Source: Bondarzewia mesenterica (Eukaryota; Basidiomycota; Agaricomycetes; Russulales; Bondarzewiaceae). From it: a stretch of DNA of 43,054 nucleotides. Both the position numbers and the translations under genes were made by a program. Shown piece after piece: positions 10,377 through 21,508 of this stretch. The stretch spans positions 1 to 43,054 of the forward strand of contig SGPL01000284.1 of the NCBI GenBank assembly GCA_004802705.1, in the 5' to 3' direction. The notes below the pieces were generated by a model. The model had not been told where the DNA came from. It searched no databases and saw nothing but the letters and a program-made list of their open reading frames with translations. The first letter of the stretch is position 1; each line of letters begins with the position of its first letter.

Positions 10377-11787
10377 ATGGCCTCTTCCAATGATGTACAA
10401 AAGCTCTTTCTGCAGTCGCTCTTGTCACGCAGATATGTTTCCGTTGAATTGGCAAAGTTTTGTGGAAGAAGTGCATAGACGCCGTCAAAGGTGAGCTCAG
10501 GCTTTCTCCCACTAGAACACCACCACAACCTGCATTTTTCGCGTCATTAGCTACAGATGATTCATTGAACATCTCAAATGTCTGGGACGACTTCATTGTT
10601 TCTGTTAATAACTCGATCAATCCTCTTGATTTGGAACTGGCACATCTACACGATGAAGTGACTGGTAGGCAGATGTATGCTCTGGTGAGTCGATTATTGC
10701 GTCAAAACCTGACCATGTTCATTTTTTGCCTTGGTGATACATATGTAGGTCAATCGGAAAGATGACGAAGTCGCACAGATAGCGACGGAATACACACCGA
10801 TCGAAATTGCCTACTTTAAGATGATCGTAAGTCTTTCATTCTCTATATCGCCAGAGCTGACAGGTTTTCATGATCTATCATATAATGAAGGTTGAGCAGA
10901 TCATGCTGGCGCCCAACGAATCCTACTCGGTGTCCTCGTTCGCCGCTCTTCGTGAATCCACAAATCTGAGGCCTAGTATAACCAAGACTCAAGCTGAGAA
11001 CGTGCTCACGAGTTTCGTCGCGAAGGGATGGTTGCTCAAAAGCCAGTGAGATGCCCACTTGTCGCCTACTCTTATGAATATTGATATACTCACTGTGAGA
11101 TTCCGACTTCAGACGCGGGCGCTACTCTCTTTCAATCCGCTCTCTCCTTGAGCTCCTACCCTATCTCAGAAACACATATACAGACGAAGTGATAGAATGC
11201 ACTATCTGCATGGAGGTGATATCATTCCTCCTCGCCATCTCGTCAAGCACAGCGCGTTAACTGCCTATCTGTTCTTTGACACAGATCCTGACTCGTGGAA
11301 CTGCCTGTTATACTCCGAATTGCAAGACTCGCATGCACAAGCACTGCTTCGAAAACTACCGCAAGACCCATCAGAAATGTCCGGCTTGCAGCCAAGACTG
11401 GTCCTCCGAGGCAAACAAAAAGAAATTGATTCCAGTTGGGGAGAAGGCCGCAAGAGCAGACGACGGCGCGCGAAAGATGCGGAGGAAAAGGTCGGAAAGC
11501 GAGGGGAACGAAGATGGAGATAGTCAACGTCGCAGCCAGACTTCGGACGATAACCAGGAAATGGAGGTGGACGAGGCCGAGACCACTCAGGATACACCCC
11601 CACCACAGACGAATGGAAGATCAAGGCGGAGTCGAAGAACCCAAAGGTATGCTTACACTGTTTTTTTTCCTATCTGCGAGTTAATCATGGGCGTAATTTG
11701 TATAGTACATCCCAAGCGGACGAATCTATGGACGTCGACACAGAGGACAGTCCTCAACCAGCAAGGAGGAGCAGACGTCGGAATTGA
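10377..11787 (+). CDS. NSE1: SMC5-SMC6 complex subunit NSE1, RING-like ubiquitin ligase (apparent 1-nt frame break)
   Basis: NSE1 works with NSE3 and NSE4 in the SMC5/6 complex for DNA repair and carries a variant RING. Proposed exons: 10377-10490, 10551-10684, 10749-10826, 10891-11045, 11113-11215, 11285-11646 and 11706-11787. The N-terminal part (VQKLFLQSLLSRRYVSVELAK, then VLWKKCIDAVK) and the winged-helix region (EYTPIEIAYFKMIVEQIM, SFAALRES, VLTSFVAKGWL, GRYSLSIRSLLELLPYL) match the family. The RING-like domain has VIECTICMEIL, ACYTPNCKTRMHKHCFENY and KCPACSQDW. The C-terminus is a charged, Arg/Asp/Glu-rich tail ending RRSRRRN. One problem: ELAK and VLWKKC are in different frames at about 10455-10459 with no room for an intron, as if one base were missing. 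It ends tail-to-tail with the minus-strand AAA gene, 76 bases apart. Confidence 0.9.
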
Positions 11788-11863
11788 GGCTTGGTCTATT
11801 TATGCAGACACCGCCGAAACGTATTTATTGCTGAGCTGCATTAATCACTGACAATGCTCTATG

Positions 11864-14800
11864 TCATCCTCTTGTTTTATCCGATACATTTGATCCAACA
11901 CTCTGAGTAGTGTCTGGACTAACGACTCTACCCTCTTCAGAAGAAACTAGCCGATTTGTAAACCCAAACCGATCTTTGCCCCAGAATTGCTTTTTCCGGT
12001 TTCTCCGCCCTTCACCAAATTCCTCGTTCCATCTGCGGAGTTCGGCGAGACTGCCGAGGATCTCAGAGGAGGAGGGTGTGATTTCCTTCAACGCCTTCGC
12101 AAAGTTATGCCAATGAAGAATGCGAGGATGTTCTGGGGCCGGAGCTTCGGAAGAGACCTCTGCACTTGGTATTTTCTCATTTAAAGGCTCTGTTTTTGTT
12201 ACTTCAGTCACAACAGCAGAAATGTCTTCTGGTGCTTTGACCGATGACGATGCCAATGGCGCCCAGGGAACGGAGACATTCTCCTTCACTGCATCCAATG
12301 CGGCTGAAACGCACAGATCTACAGGACAAAATCAGCACACAATCCACAAAAAATCTCGTTCCCTCTCTACTCACGTTTCAAGTCTGAACCGGAAAAGCTT
12401 GCTGTTTTCTGCGCCAGGGTCTTATATTCGACGTCTGACGCAAGTGACTCGTCCCGCAGGAGAATTTTAAGAATCTCCTCCCGCTCTTTCTCTCCAGGCA
12501 GATCTACCAGCAGTCTGCGGGGCAGTCGTCGGAGTACAGCGTCATCCAGGTCGAACGGCCTGTTTGTTGCACCAATGACGATAACGTTGTCCTCCCTAGA
12601 TGACTTCAAGCCATCCATCTCCTGCATGAACTCTGTGATGACCCCTCGGTGGGCAATAGCTCCGCCAGTTTCGCGCGCAGAGGAACGAGCCCCGAAAAGA
12701 GCATCGATTTCGTCGATGAAGACAACGCAAGGCGAAAGTTGCCGAGCCAATGAGAAGACAGAACGGACGAGTTTCTCGCCCTCTCCGACAAACTGGAAAA
12801 GAGATGAGAGTGAGCATTCTTNTGCATTAAGAGGAAAGCTTAATTACCATATCCATAACATCAGATGGTGAAATGGCGAGCATGCGACACCCCGCTTCCT
12901 TGGCGAGAGCTCGGACGACAAGNGTTTTTCCAGTGCCGGGAGGCCCNAACAGCAGACATCCGGTCATGCCATGTTCCTTCAAGATACCGTGCTGGAATGC
13001 AGATGGATGAAGAAGCGGTAGCGAAACAATTGTCCGAACTGCATCGATTGTATGCGCAGGGAGATGCACTTGGCTGAAAGATGTTGGCATNGATGCTAAT
13101 GCCAGAAGATATCAGCATCACGATTAATAGCAAGAGCTACAAAACACCCCACCTGCATCCACAATACACCCCAGAAGCTTCTGTTCATGAGGATCGAGAT
13201 ATGGGTCGCGTTTGACGCGTTCTACGACCTCATCTGTGCTCTGGGCAGATTCGTCCTCGTCCTCGTCCTCATCCTCGTCCTTCTCTTGAGCGGACTTGGA
13301 ATAAGATTTCTGCATCCACTCCTTGCGCATTACTCGTGAAGCTCGTTGCGCAGTCCATGCTTGATGAATGGCNTCCCAGCCGACGACAAGAGAGGTTAAG
13401 GAACCAATGGACTTCCTCNGCCACAATAAATTGCCTACTGCTTTATCTGCAATTCGCTTCACAGTAGCCCAANTTTCAACGCGCTTTCCCCAATCATCCC
13501 ACATCTTCTCTAAAGCGGGTTCGCTCGAAGGTNTTTCGGCCTGCGTCACAGTCTCGGTCGCGGAAGCTGCCGTNCGAGCAGATGGATACACCTCGGTGAT
13601 GATGCCACCGACAGACCCCACCGCCATTCTCATCGTTAACTCGTTGATCTCTCGCCGCCGTGACATTCGACATGCTCGCTCCTCTGACGACGACCTAGCC
13701 TGCGGCACCAGAACCGAAGTTCGAAAGAACTGGGAATTCTGGTCTGAATTTGAAGGGCCAGGTCTGCTGTTTGAGTGTCCTGAGAGACCAGAACTAAGCA
13801 ATGATGACAGTTCGCTAAAGCCTGAAGAGCCGCCAATGACGACGACGCCTGATTGTCCGCGCGGACTCCCAGTCTCGCCAATCTCGCCATTTACGATTGA
13901 AAGCTTGGGCAACTCATCATGCAGCGTGAGATCCCCCTTTTCCCATCTTCGTAAACGCTCGCGCAGCCGCCTCTCGCGCGCCTTATCGGCAGAATCGTCC
14001 TCGTTCCATTCAGATTTTCCAGCTCGTGCAGCCGGTGTGTTCACTGACGACGGAGAATCTCTGTCCATGTAGAAATTCATCATCCCCTGTGCACCGGTTG
14101 GTGAGGATGAGGATGAAGGTTCCGTTATAGGCGGCGTAATGCCGAATATAATCGTGACAGGGGTCGCCACTGCAGAACTTGAATGACCTGTGCCTTGTCG
14201 GAGCTGTCGTACGGCCGCCAGTAGCGACGGGTACCAAGACGATGATGAAGGGGAAAGCATTCCAAAATCGCGGACGTATATTATGCGCGGTCTCCGTGAG
14301 GACGGTGATCCGGAAGACTCTGGTACCGACGCATTGACGAGTCTGTCAAAGAAGGCTTTCATTAACGTTGTGTTGCCTTTAGGCGGCTGCGAGCTTGATG
14401 ATGCACGAGTCAGGCGCATAGGTGCCATGACCTGCAGTGTCATTTGTGATGGCATGAACATCGACGACATGTCTGACTCGTCGTCATCATCGGCAGAAGG
14501 GCGGGAAGAACGACGAGAAGAGGGTGTATGCGGAGAAAAGTGTAAAGGGTTCTGAGGGAATTGAAGCACAGAGGCAGCTTGATTACACAGGAAGGATACG
14601 TCAGTATCAACACACGGGCGGGACGTACAAACTCACCTGTCCCAAAGTGCCCATATTCTCCGGCTGCTAGATGAACAGCATCCAGTACAACAACATCGGC
14701 TTTCGTCTGTCGGGCCAGGCCGCGCACTGTCTGGTCGATGATATAGTCGCCCCCTTCGATCGGGCAGTAAAGAGCAAGATTGGGTTCCACCGGGGGGGCG

Positions 14801-15324
14801 GTGGGGTTATTAACAGCACGATACTGAGACTGGGGGTGCAGTGTGATGCAGAGGTTGGACAATGCCTCCTCATAAATCTCTGGCGGAGGAAGAGCAGAAG
14901 TTGGCGATGGCTCAGCTATAGATTCTGCAGGCCAGAAGATGATTTCCGGAAAATGGAGCGCAGGTTCAGGCTCTTTCGTTCCTGTTGAATTCTCCTGCGC
15001 TCCGGGCATCGCTGGATGTTCCGAAGAATCATCCTCGCCACTCGGTTTGCTTGGGAATGCGTTTGGCGGTGGAGTTGGAGGAGTTGGAGGAGTGGCGGTG
15101 ACGGTTGAAGATGCTCGTCTATGTGTATTTCTTGAAGGCGTTTGCTCCTTTCTAGGGTAGCGGACAGGATTGGAGTATGAAATGAGAGCACGGCCGGACG
15201 ATGAAGACGGCTTGGGGAGTAACCGTGTCCTCCGAAGAAAGAGTTGAGAGCGCATGCGCGTCGTAGAAAGTGTCGACAAGTGTGGTCGACCAAGAGAGGC
15301 AGGCGACCCGTGTGACTGACACAA
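11864..15324 (-). CDS. AAA ATPase, probably mitochondrial (Msp1/ATAD1-related clade) with long N-terminal extension
   Basis: Five exons, read from high to low coordinate: 15324-14637, 14577-13153, 13095-12848, 12792-12375 and 12318-11864. The start may be 15324 or 15255; the latter gives 1,054 residues opening MRSQLFLRRTRLL, a basic amphipathic stretch like a mitochondrial presequence. The C-terminal third is an AAA domain of the meiotic/Msp1 type: HTIDAVRTIVSLPLLHP, Walker A GPPGTGK (with an N), FVGEGEKLVRSVFSLA, Walker B CVVFIDEIDALFG, sensor 1 VIGATNRP, LRRLPRRLLVDLP and SGSDLKHLCVSAALDAV, near residues 710-900. Such proteins extract or remodel membrane proteins. About 700 residues upstream are mostly disordered, with an acidic DE repeat (near 13250-13270) and some ordered patches (IIYVRDFGMLSPSSSSWYPS, a possible degenerate nucleotide-binding segment). 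Fungi have a long-form mitochondrial AAA family of this layout; the exact subfamily is not certain. Nine Ns fall within the gene, two of them in introns or untranslated positions. Confidence 0.85.
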
Positions 15325-15540
15325 GAGACTCCAATTTCCAAAAAGATGGCTGGCCTTGGAGCTGGCCGCAACGCTGATAAATCACACTTTCAACATTGAC
15401 TCTCGCGCAAGCAATAGAAATGTCTAGATAGTACGAAGCATTACAATCCGACACCCAGCAGTTAATGTATGCAGTAGAGAAGAACATGTTGTGACTAGAC
15501 TTTGACGAGCAGGGATGAACGTAAGTGACGCATAAAATTG

Positions 15541-16555
15541 TCATGAAGACTTCGACCTCAAATTCTCTTCGACCCGTGCCTGTCTCCTCTCCGCCAAATC
15601 TACACCTACTAGGATTTTTGAGGCCTTCCACAGCTGAACCAAATTGATGACGTTCTTGATGAAAGATATGATCCCAGTCGGGATAGCGATTAATTGGGGC
15701 CACGTCAAGGCTTGCAGATATGGATGCGTCAGACCAATTGGAGTGTGAACCCATTTCATGAGATAGAGCGCGACGAAGAACAATTCATTCCCCGCGCAGA
15801 TGATGAACAATGTTCGCTAGTCGTGTTCGCGTTAGCCGAGACTCATAAGAAAAGAAAAGGCACAATTCACTGAATCGTTGTAGTACAGCCAGAGAATGCG
15901 GCTGACATCGCTGGTAACAAGTTTGTGACTGCGGGAGCCGGTAAGAAGGGAACTACGGAGAACGCGGTCGAGATATGTCCAACATGAGGAAGTGACAAAC
16001 ACTCTACCTGTACATATGCATATAATGGCTTGCAAAATCCAGAGAGATCAGGAATTGAAAGAAGAGTGCGAGATCCGGGTATGCGGATGACAGATAGCAG
16101 AGGAGGCAGGAGGTCGTGCACCTTCGTGGTCACGATCAGAGCGTACGGTCAGCGCTCGAACGCAAAGTTAAAAGACCTTTGAGCAGTGCAGCACGTACCT
16201 ATCCGTAACCATATCCAAAACAGCACCGAATTTTGATGACTGCCCCAACGCTCTCGCTGCCTGCCCATCCACGGCGTCCAATAGGCAGGAAATGCAATAC
16301 GCTAGCGTGCAATACTTCGGATGGTAGCTCATAAAATGCAGGGCAAGACCAGCCAGAATGATCCTCGAGTAACCTGTCAATTAGATGAGAGCGAGAACTC
16401 GTGCGCCTGAATACGAAGAACATACCAATAAGATTTGGCACGAAGAGGAATACATTCTCTGAGTAGGTCTGCGCGGTGGCAAGATCCACGGCATGTTTGG
16501 GATCGACAAGTTCCATGGAGCGTCTGCGAGTGCGCTGGGAGGTCGACTTTGCCAT
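15541..16555 (-). CDS. PIS1: CDP-diacylglycerol--inositol 3-phosphatidyltransferase (phosphatidylinositol synthase)
   Basis: It makes phosphatidylinositol from CDP-diacylglycerol and myo-inositol in the ER membrane. Five exons (16555-16426, 16373-16199, 16121-16008, 15952-15871, 15816-15541) join in frame to 258 residues, close to family length. The region before the domain reads NVFLFVPNLIGYSRIILAG, the typical PI synthase entry. The phosphotransferase signature is complete: D76, D79-G80, A83-R84, G93, D97 and D101 (LLDAVDGQAARALGQ, then FGAVLDMVTDR). Later hallmarks include DFASHYMHMY, SSLLTGSRSHK and the membrane segments TLFIICAGNELFFVALYL and GIISFIKNVINLVQLW. The C-terminus is charged. 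It lies between the AAA gene and the syntaxin gene, all on the minus strand; the ATG is about 410 bases from the syntaxin stop, so it has its own promoter. Confidence 0.95.
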
Positions 16556-16967
16556 GAACACGAAGGACCAAGGAGGAGAGCGCGAAAGAGGGATATGTAT
16601 CCGGGAGGTTCTGCTTGGGTTCAGCTCAGCGCCGATGATGCGCAACTAGTCCGGGCAAGCGTGTCATCTCCATTACTTACTCATCAATTCATCGTCATTG
16701 GATTTACGCTATGGCCTCAAGCTCAACTGCGCAGACAGAGAAAAATCGCACTGAATGATAATAAAATTGAAGAAAAAGGGGTAATCCTAGCAATTCGATG
16801 TCGTGAACAACTATTAGAAGAATACTACAAGAGGGTAGATAATTAGAACTAGAAGAGGGGCCGTCCAACAATACTCAAACGTCAAGATATGTACACATAG
16901 ATCAGACACGGAGCAACGGCATCTGTCGCGTACACGACAGGTCAGTCCAAAGTCCCGCTGCAGACGC

Positions 16968-18351
16968 CTATTTGTGACCGAAGACGACACCAAGGACAAT
17001 GGCAAGAATAGCGATAATGACCAAACAGATGAAGAAACAGATCCAGCGCTTTTTGCGCGCAGAGCGCGCATGCCTGACTGCTATTTCTGTCTGCTTTAAA
17101 CTGGGAGTGGAGAACACGAAGAAGGTCGAAGTTAGAGCCATGAGGCCAAGAAAGGACAGGATACGTACCCCTGTTCCGTGTCATGTTCCACTCTGCCAGC
17201 CGACTGCTCAATAGCCTCGACCGCTTCGCCCTGCTGGAGAACAAGGGTGTCCATCTGAAGAACAAGAGAAGGCAATGAGCACATGCAAACAATAGCGACG
17301 TAGCGCGGCGGTACTGACATCGTTGAACATTTGTGCCAGATCGGCGAGGGTGTTTTCGATTTTACGAAGGTCCTGATGCCGTTCTTGAACCTCGTTATAA
17401 GCAGCCCTCGATTCCCGATACCGGGTTGAAGACATAAGCTGAACGAAATAGGATTGCAACATCAGAGCCAATACCAGAGACAAGCCGACGAGCAACCTAC
17501 AGCTTGTGCGAAAACCTGTCCACTCCGACCCTCCTCATCATTTACCACAGCAGCAACCTCCTCCGGAGTTGCATCAGGTTTAACTGGGACTTATTAGAAA
17601 CGAGAATGGCAGGCCGCGATATGTGATTTACCGATTTTAAATTGTCGCTCGACTCGCTGCCGGTATTTCGCACGATAATCTCGTTCCATTTCCTGGTATC
17701 TCTGCAAGACTTCCATAAACCGCGTCCGAACAAGCTGCGTCTGTAGTATTCCGGTCAGTATGACACTTCATCAGGCAACAAAGCGTACCGACCTGGTTTT
17801 GTCGTATCCGCGCGTCTTGTCCTGTAGGTACTGGTTGCTGGGCCAAAGTCTGTATACGGCTCCTAAGTTGGTTGCTCAGCTTCCTCGTATTGGCAACCAA
17901 TTCGTCAAGAACAGCAGCATTCTGCTGGCTCAAAGCGTCGTCCATAGTATTTAGGGAACGGGAGTGCAAGTCGGAGACTCTTGAGACATTGGATTCAAAC
18001 TCTCGAATCATATCTTGTATGGAGTTGATCTTGAACCAAGATGAGAGGAATGACGACACAGCAACGGCACAGAAAGAAAGATGAATGTACCTCAACATAG
18101 AACTGTGACATTGCATCGGGTGCGTCTGAAAGTGCACCCTCCCCCGCACCGTTCCCCCTACCAAACCTATTCCCGTTGCTGATATAGTCTGGTGTCTGCA
18201 GCCCTGCCATCTCATAATCCCCATCTGCCCTCTGAGGAGTTTGGGGAGTCTGGCCCTGTGATCTTTGCGCCTGAAGACCGTATGTTCAACAAACATCAAT
18301 GCAAAAAGTGATAGAACATACCCTCATGGCAGCAAGCCGATCTCTCGCCAT
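16968..18351 (-). CDS. plasma-membrane type Qa-SNARE (syntaxin, SSO1/2-like)
   Basis: A t-SNARE that drives fusion of secretory vesicles with the plasma membrane, together with SEC9- and SNC-type partners. Eight exons (18351-18322, 18270-18091, 18029-17793, 17740-17632, 17583-17501, 17438-17319, 17254-17169, 17100-16968) give 325 residues. After a disordered, Gly/Pro-rich N-terminus comes the Habc three-helix region (FYVEINSIQDMIREFESNVS to RYQEMERDYRAKYRQRVERQ), then VKPDATPEE. The SNARE motif begins about residue 220 (YNEVQERHQDLRKIENTL), with the central glutamine in DTLVLQQGEAVEAIEQSA and the end QTEIAVRHARSARKKRW. A C-terminal anchor of about 20 hydrophobic residues (ICFFICLVIIAILAIVLGVV) is followed by FGHK. 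The overall form fits SSO1; paralog number cannot be judged here. It is head-to-head with the bromodomain gene, 369 bases apart. Confidence 0.94.
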
Positions 18352-18720
18352 TGTTGGATCGTAGATTTAGACAATACTACAAAGATGGTACACTCGCCAG
18401 CGACAGCGAAGCGCTCGAGAGGCGAGGGTCAGTGCAACTGAGTGGCCGTGGAGAGACGTAGTAGTTTATGATGAGACCAATCCCGGCTCAGACCACCAAA
18501 ATCGAAAGGGGAGGCGGCTAACTTAAGTGCTCGACATATCCCCGAGAACGTGGGAATTATTCAGCAAATGCAGTGTGTGCGCAGCCAATCATTCCCACCC
18601 CTGATCTCAACCTGATCTGCTAACAGCTGCTAACTTTGGCCTTGTATTGCAGATCTGCTAACACATCAGGTTGCCGTCCTAGCCACTCTAATAAATTATC
18701 CTCATTGCCAGTTCCTCTAC
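18352..18720. promoter_or_regulatory. divergent promoter, syntaxin / bromodomain gene, with repeated TGCTAAC motifs
   Basis: This 369-base interval serves both start codons. It contains a 12-nt perfect direct repeat, GATCTGCTAACA, at 18614-18625 and 18652-18663, with a third GCTGCTAAC at 18626-18634 between them. The cluster is bracketed by a 9-bp inverted repeat, CAACCTGAT (18608-18616) and ATCAGGTTG (18665-18673). TGCTAAC followed by TTGTATTGCAG (ending about 18651) also looks like an intron branch site plus acceptor, so a 5' UTR intron of the bromodomain gene is an alternative. Confidence 0.45.
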
Positions 18721-20274
18721 ATGCTGCCTTCCACCAGCAACGCCATATCTCCGCCCTCTGATCACTCTTTATCCAGCCATCTTCGCGGTCAAATCGCACA
18801 ACTGGATGCCACTCTTACGCGGGCAGTTCGATTGGAAGATGACATCAAACATCTACGGAGTCAGCGTGATGATGCTCTTCATCTCGCGCAAGAGAGGGAA
18901 AAAGAACTGAGTGTGATACACAGAGATGCTGAAGTGCTCTCGCGGCAAGTACGCTCCCATTTGATTTGTTATTTAAACTCCAATTTTCACAGCGATCGCA
19001 CCAATTTACAGGGACAGGCGATCGTTCAAGAGCAGCGCGAGAAGGAGCGGGAAGTTTGGAGTGCGGAGAAGCAAGTACTCGAGGAGAAGATGAAGAATCT
19101 ACGTGCTAAATACCGCGCCGAATCGGAAAAAGCGGGTACCATGCGAGCACAATTCGAGGAAGAGAAGGCTGCCTTCTTTATAGAGAAACAGGAACTTGAA
19201 GGGAAGATAAAGGACTTACGTGCCAAGCACTCCGCCGAGTTGCAAGAATTGAAGGTAAAGCGTAAGTGTAGAGCATTTGTACGAAAAGCGCATGAATGCG
19301 TTGTTTGCTCACTTCAATTCATTGAACAGTCCCGGCCATCCCAAGAAACCATTTGGCGTCACATGCTACAAATGAAGAGCCTGCTGAGCCTGTTTCACGG
19401 AAACGGAGAAGAGCAGTAGATTCCGAAGAGGTAATTCAAAAGGGATCGAAATTAACTAGGCATGCTAATGTGAAATAAGGAGGGCGGAGGGCGGACAGAA
19501 GAGAATATAAGCATTAGTGTTCGTCTGCCGTCGCCTGCGCGTCATTCCGTCATTGCTCCCAAGGTCTCACGTCAAGAGCAAAAAGCTGAGCAGCTGAGGT
19601 TTTGCCGTCAATTCCTTGACGAGCTCGCCCAGATGCCTCAGAAAAAATATAATCGCATTGTCTACTTCTTTGCCGAACCTGTCGGTAAGTGCCCGAGTCT
19701 GTTGTCCGATACGCGTGAGTTGACAGATCCATGATTGTCCTCATAGACTGGGTCAGGCTCGATCTCCCTGACTATCCAATACGAATCCCCAATCCCATGG
19801 ATCTTTCAACGATTCGGAAAAAACTGGACAATGGCGAATACAGTTCTGCCAAGGGATTTCGAGACGATTTCTGGCTCATGCTTAACAACTGCTTCACGTA
19901 CAATGATACGTTGCATGAGCCAGTCAGCGATGCAGGACTGGCGCTGGAGCGTATATTCAAGAAGAAGTGGAAAAGTTTGCCACCGTTGGAACCCGGAAGT
20001 AGTGATGATGAGACCGCAGGAGACAAGGACTTGAAGAAGGAGGATCAAAGTCCCCGTGAGAGTCCTCTCGCAGGTTTTCTTTCCAACCGTTTCATTGATG
20101 ATGATCTATGCAGGACGAAGAAGGTGGTTCGAGCCTTTGACTATGCCTCCGTATGGACCTATCTCTATGTTTCCCTCTTTCAGGCCCCAATCTGATCCGC
20201 AACCTGCTAACAGGAATTGGGGCATGATATCCCTGCCTGAGGGTGTAGGCCCGTCTCGGATGCAAGAAAATTAA
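18721..20274 (+). CDS. bromodomain protein with N-terminal coiled coil
   Basis: Likely a nuclear acetyl-lysine reader. Exons: 18721-18948, 19012-19261, 19330-19430, 19480-19684, 19747-20073 and 20114-20274 (423 residues). If the last, 40-nt, intron is not used, the frame stops at 20195 (410 residues). The first ~160 residues are a heptad-like Glu/Lys/Gln-rich coiled coil (EREKELSVIHRDAEVLS, EEKMKNLRAKYRAESEKAG). A basic cluster, SRKRRRAVDSEEE, near residue 190 resembles a nuclear signal. The bromodomain spans about residues 225-335: QLRFCRQFLDELAQM, FAEPVDWVRLDLPDYPIRIP, NPMDLSTIRKKLDNGEY, and DDFWLMLNNCFTYND, where the Asn after Tyr is the expected acetyl-lysine contact. A single bromodomain with no ET domain argues against a BET protein. 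The partner complex is unknown. Confidence 0.85.
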
Positions 20275-20760
20275 ACTGCAGGGAAAAGGTGTAGCACATG
20301 CACCACTCTGAGCTCACCGGGATTTGTTGAGAAGATAAACTCGTCTTTGCAGACGCGAGTCCATCTTTCTTTATCTCATCCCTTGCCTCGTTGAATGATT
20401 GTTACTTTCATGTCGTGCTCAAGCTCATGCTCATCCCAACATCGGAAGCCTTTTAATGGCGCTGTGATTCTGATAGGATGCATGTTTGATTTTTTCAGCG
20501 ATCCATCACGATACACGAGCTTCAGCCAAAATGGACATGTTCAACATCATCGCTGATCAGGAAACGAAGACTTCCGACCATTCCACTTTCCACTTGTTCG
20601 TTTCACCGAACCATTATGATACTTTTCATAACTCTCAAAACGATCTGCCTCGAATAACGGTTAGACTCAATCTGGTTCGTTAATCGTTGTTAAGGACTGA
20701 CTGCGCCTGATCAACGAAACATGGACGATGCAACCAGGCCACGAAAACTTAGCACCCAAT

Positions 20761-20875
20761 AGGGGCGTTCATGAATGGGTTTTCAAGTGGGTTTCGAGCA
20801 GTTTTGGAGGCGGTTTTCAGCCGTGGCTCACTCTCGCCTCGAAAACCGCTCGAAAATCCAACCATGAACACCCCT
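20761..20875. repeat. 115-bp inverted-repeat (foldback, MITE-like) element
   Basis: The outer 36 bases on each side are inverted copies with 29 of 36 matching: the left arm starts AGGGGCGTTCATG (20761) and the right arm ends CATGAACACCCCT (20875). Arms continue inward through GGGTTTTC / GAAAATCC and TTTCG / CGAAA. The centre is about 43 bases. No clear target-site duplication is visible; a TA on each side (20759-20760 region and 20877) is possible but not convincing. Confidence 0.6.
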
Positions 20876-21172
20876 TATATTCATGGATTTGTACAGCCGC
20901 ATCCGTTCTTCTAACGAGGCTGCGGAGTATGCCTCGTACAAGAAGATTATCATCTCTCGACCCCTTCAAAATCCGTGCCAGGCTTCAGCTCTGCGTGCTC
21001 ACCGCTTCGTGTATTCAAGCGGTTTAATATCCATCGTATCCTACGGCAGATGCAGGGGAGTTTCTGAATCCCAACTAGGTGAATATCCGGTAGCCTAGTG
21101 TTCTGATGGGGCCACTGGTTTCAACGCATGACTGGCGCACTGCTTGACAGAGAAGCAATCTCTGACAGTATG

Positions 21173-21508
21173 TTAGAAATTAATTCGAGTTTGTTTGGTG
21201 GGTAGTGGGTTTGTTTTCCGATTTAGAGCTAGTTCGCAGCAAGGAGTGCCGCTCTGTGCCGCTGCTACTTCCCTTTTATTGACGCGAATGCTGTCTGCTG
21301 GATCTATGCAGACGAACATATGATCTCCGAGTCTAACGTAGCTATATACGAAGTTACCGTCGCCGATACGCTGCGGGGTGCACTTGTCTTCCATGACATC
21401 GTCTGCATCCTTACTTCCGTTTTGGCAGCTTTCGCCTCGTGGCACTGGTATTTGCAGGACAATCTGATAATCCGACATTAGCAAATGTGCCCAAAGGGCT
21501 GGGAACAA
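21173..21508 (-). other. unassigned open frame, possibly a gene remnant
   Basis: An open frame of 111 codons on the minus strand, with segments such as YQIVLQIPVPRGESCQNGSK and FVYSYVRLGDHMFVCIDPAD. Its amino-acid use is more protein-like than the surrounding frames, but there is no recognisable family, no second exon I can join and no clear start. It could be an exon of an unrecognised gene, a remnant, or chance. Confidence 0.15.

Noticed and set aside
13368..14072. 234-codon plus-strand frame opposite the AAA ATPase gene
   Set aside because: It is the mirror of a Ser-rich coding exon on the minus strand; the minus frame joins in phase to exons with AAA motifs.
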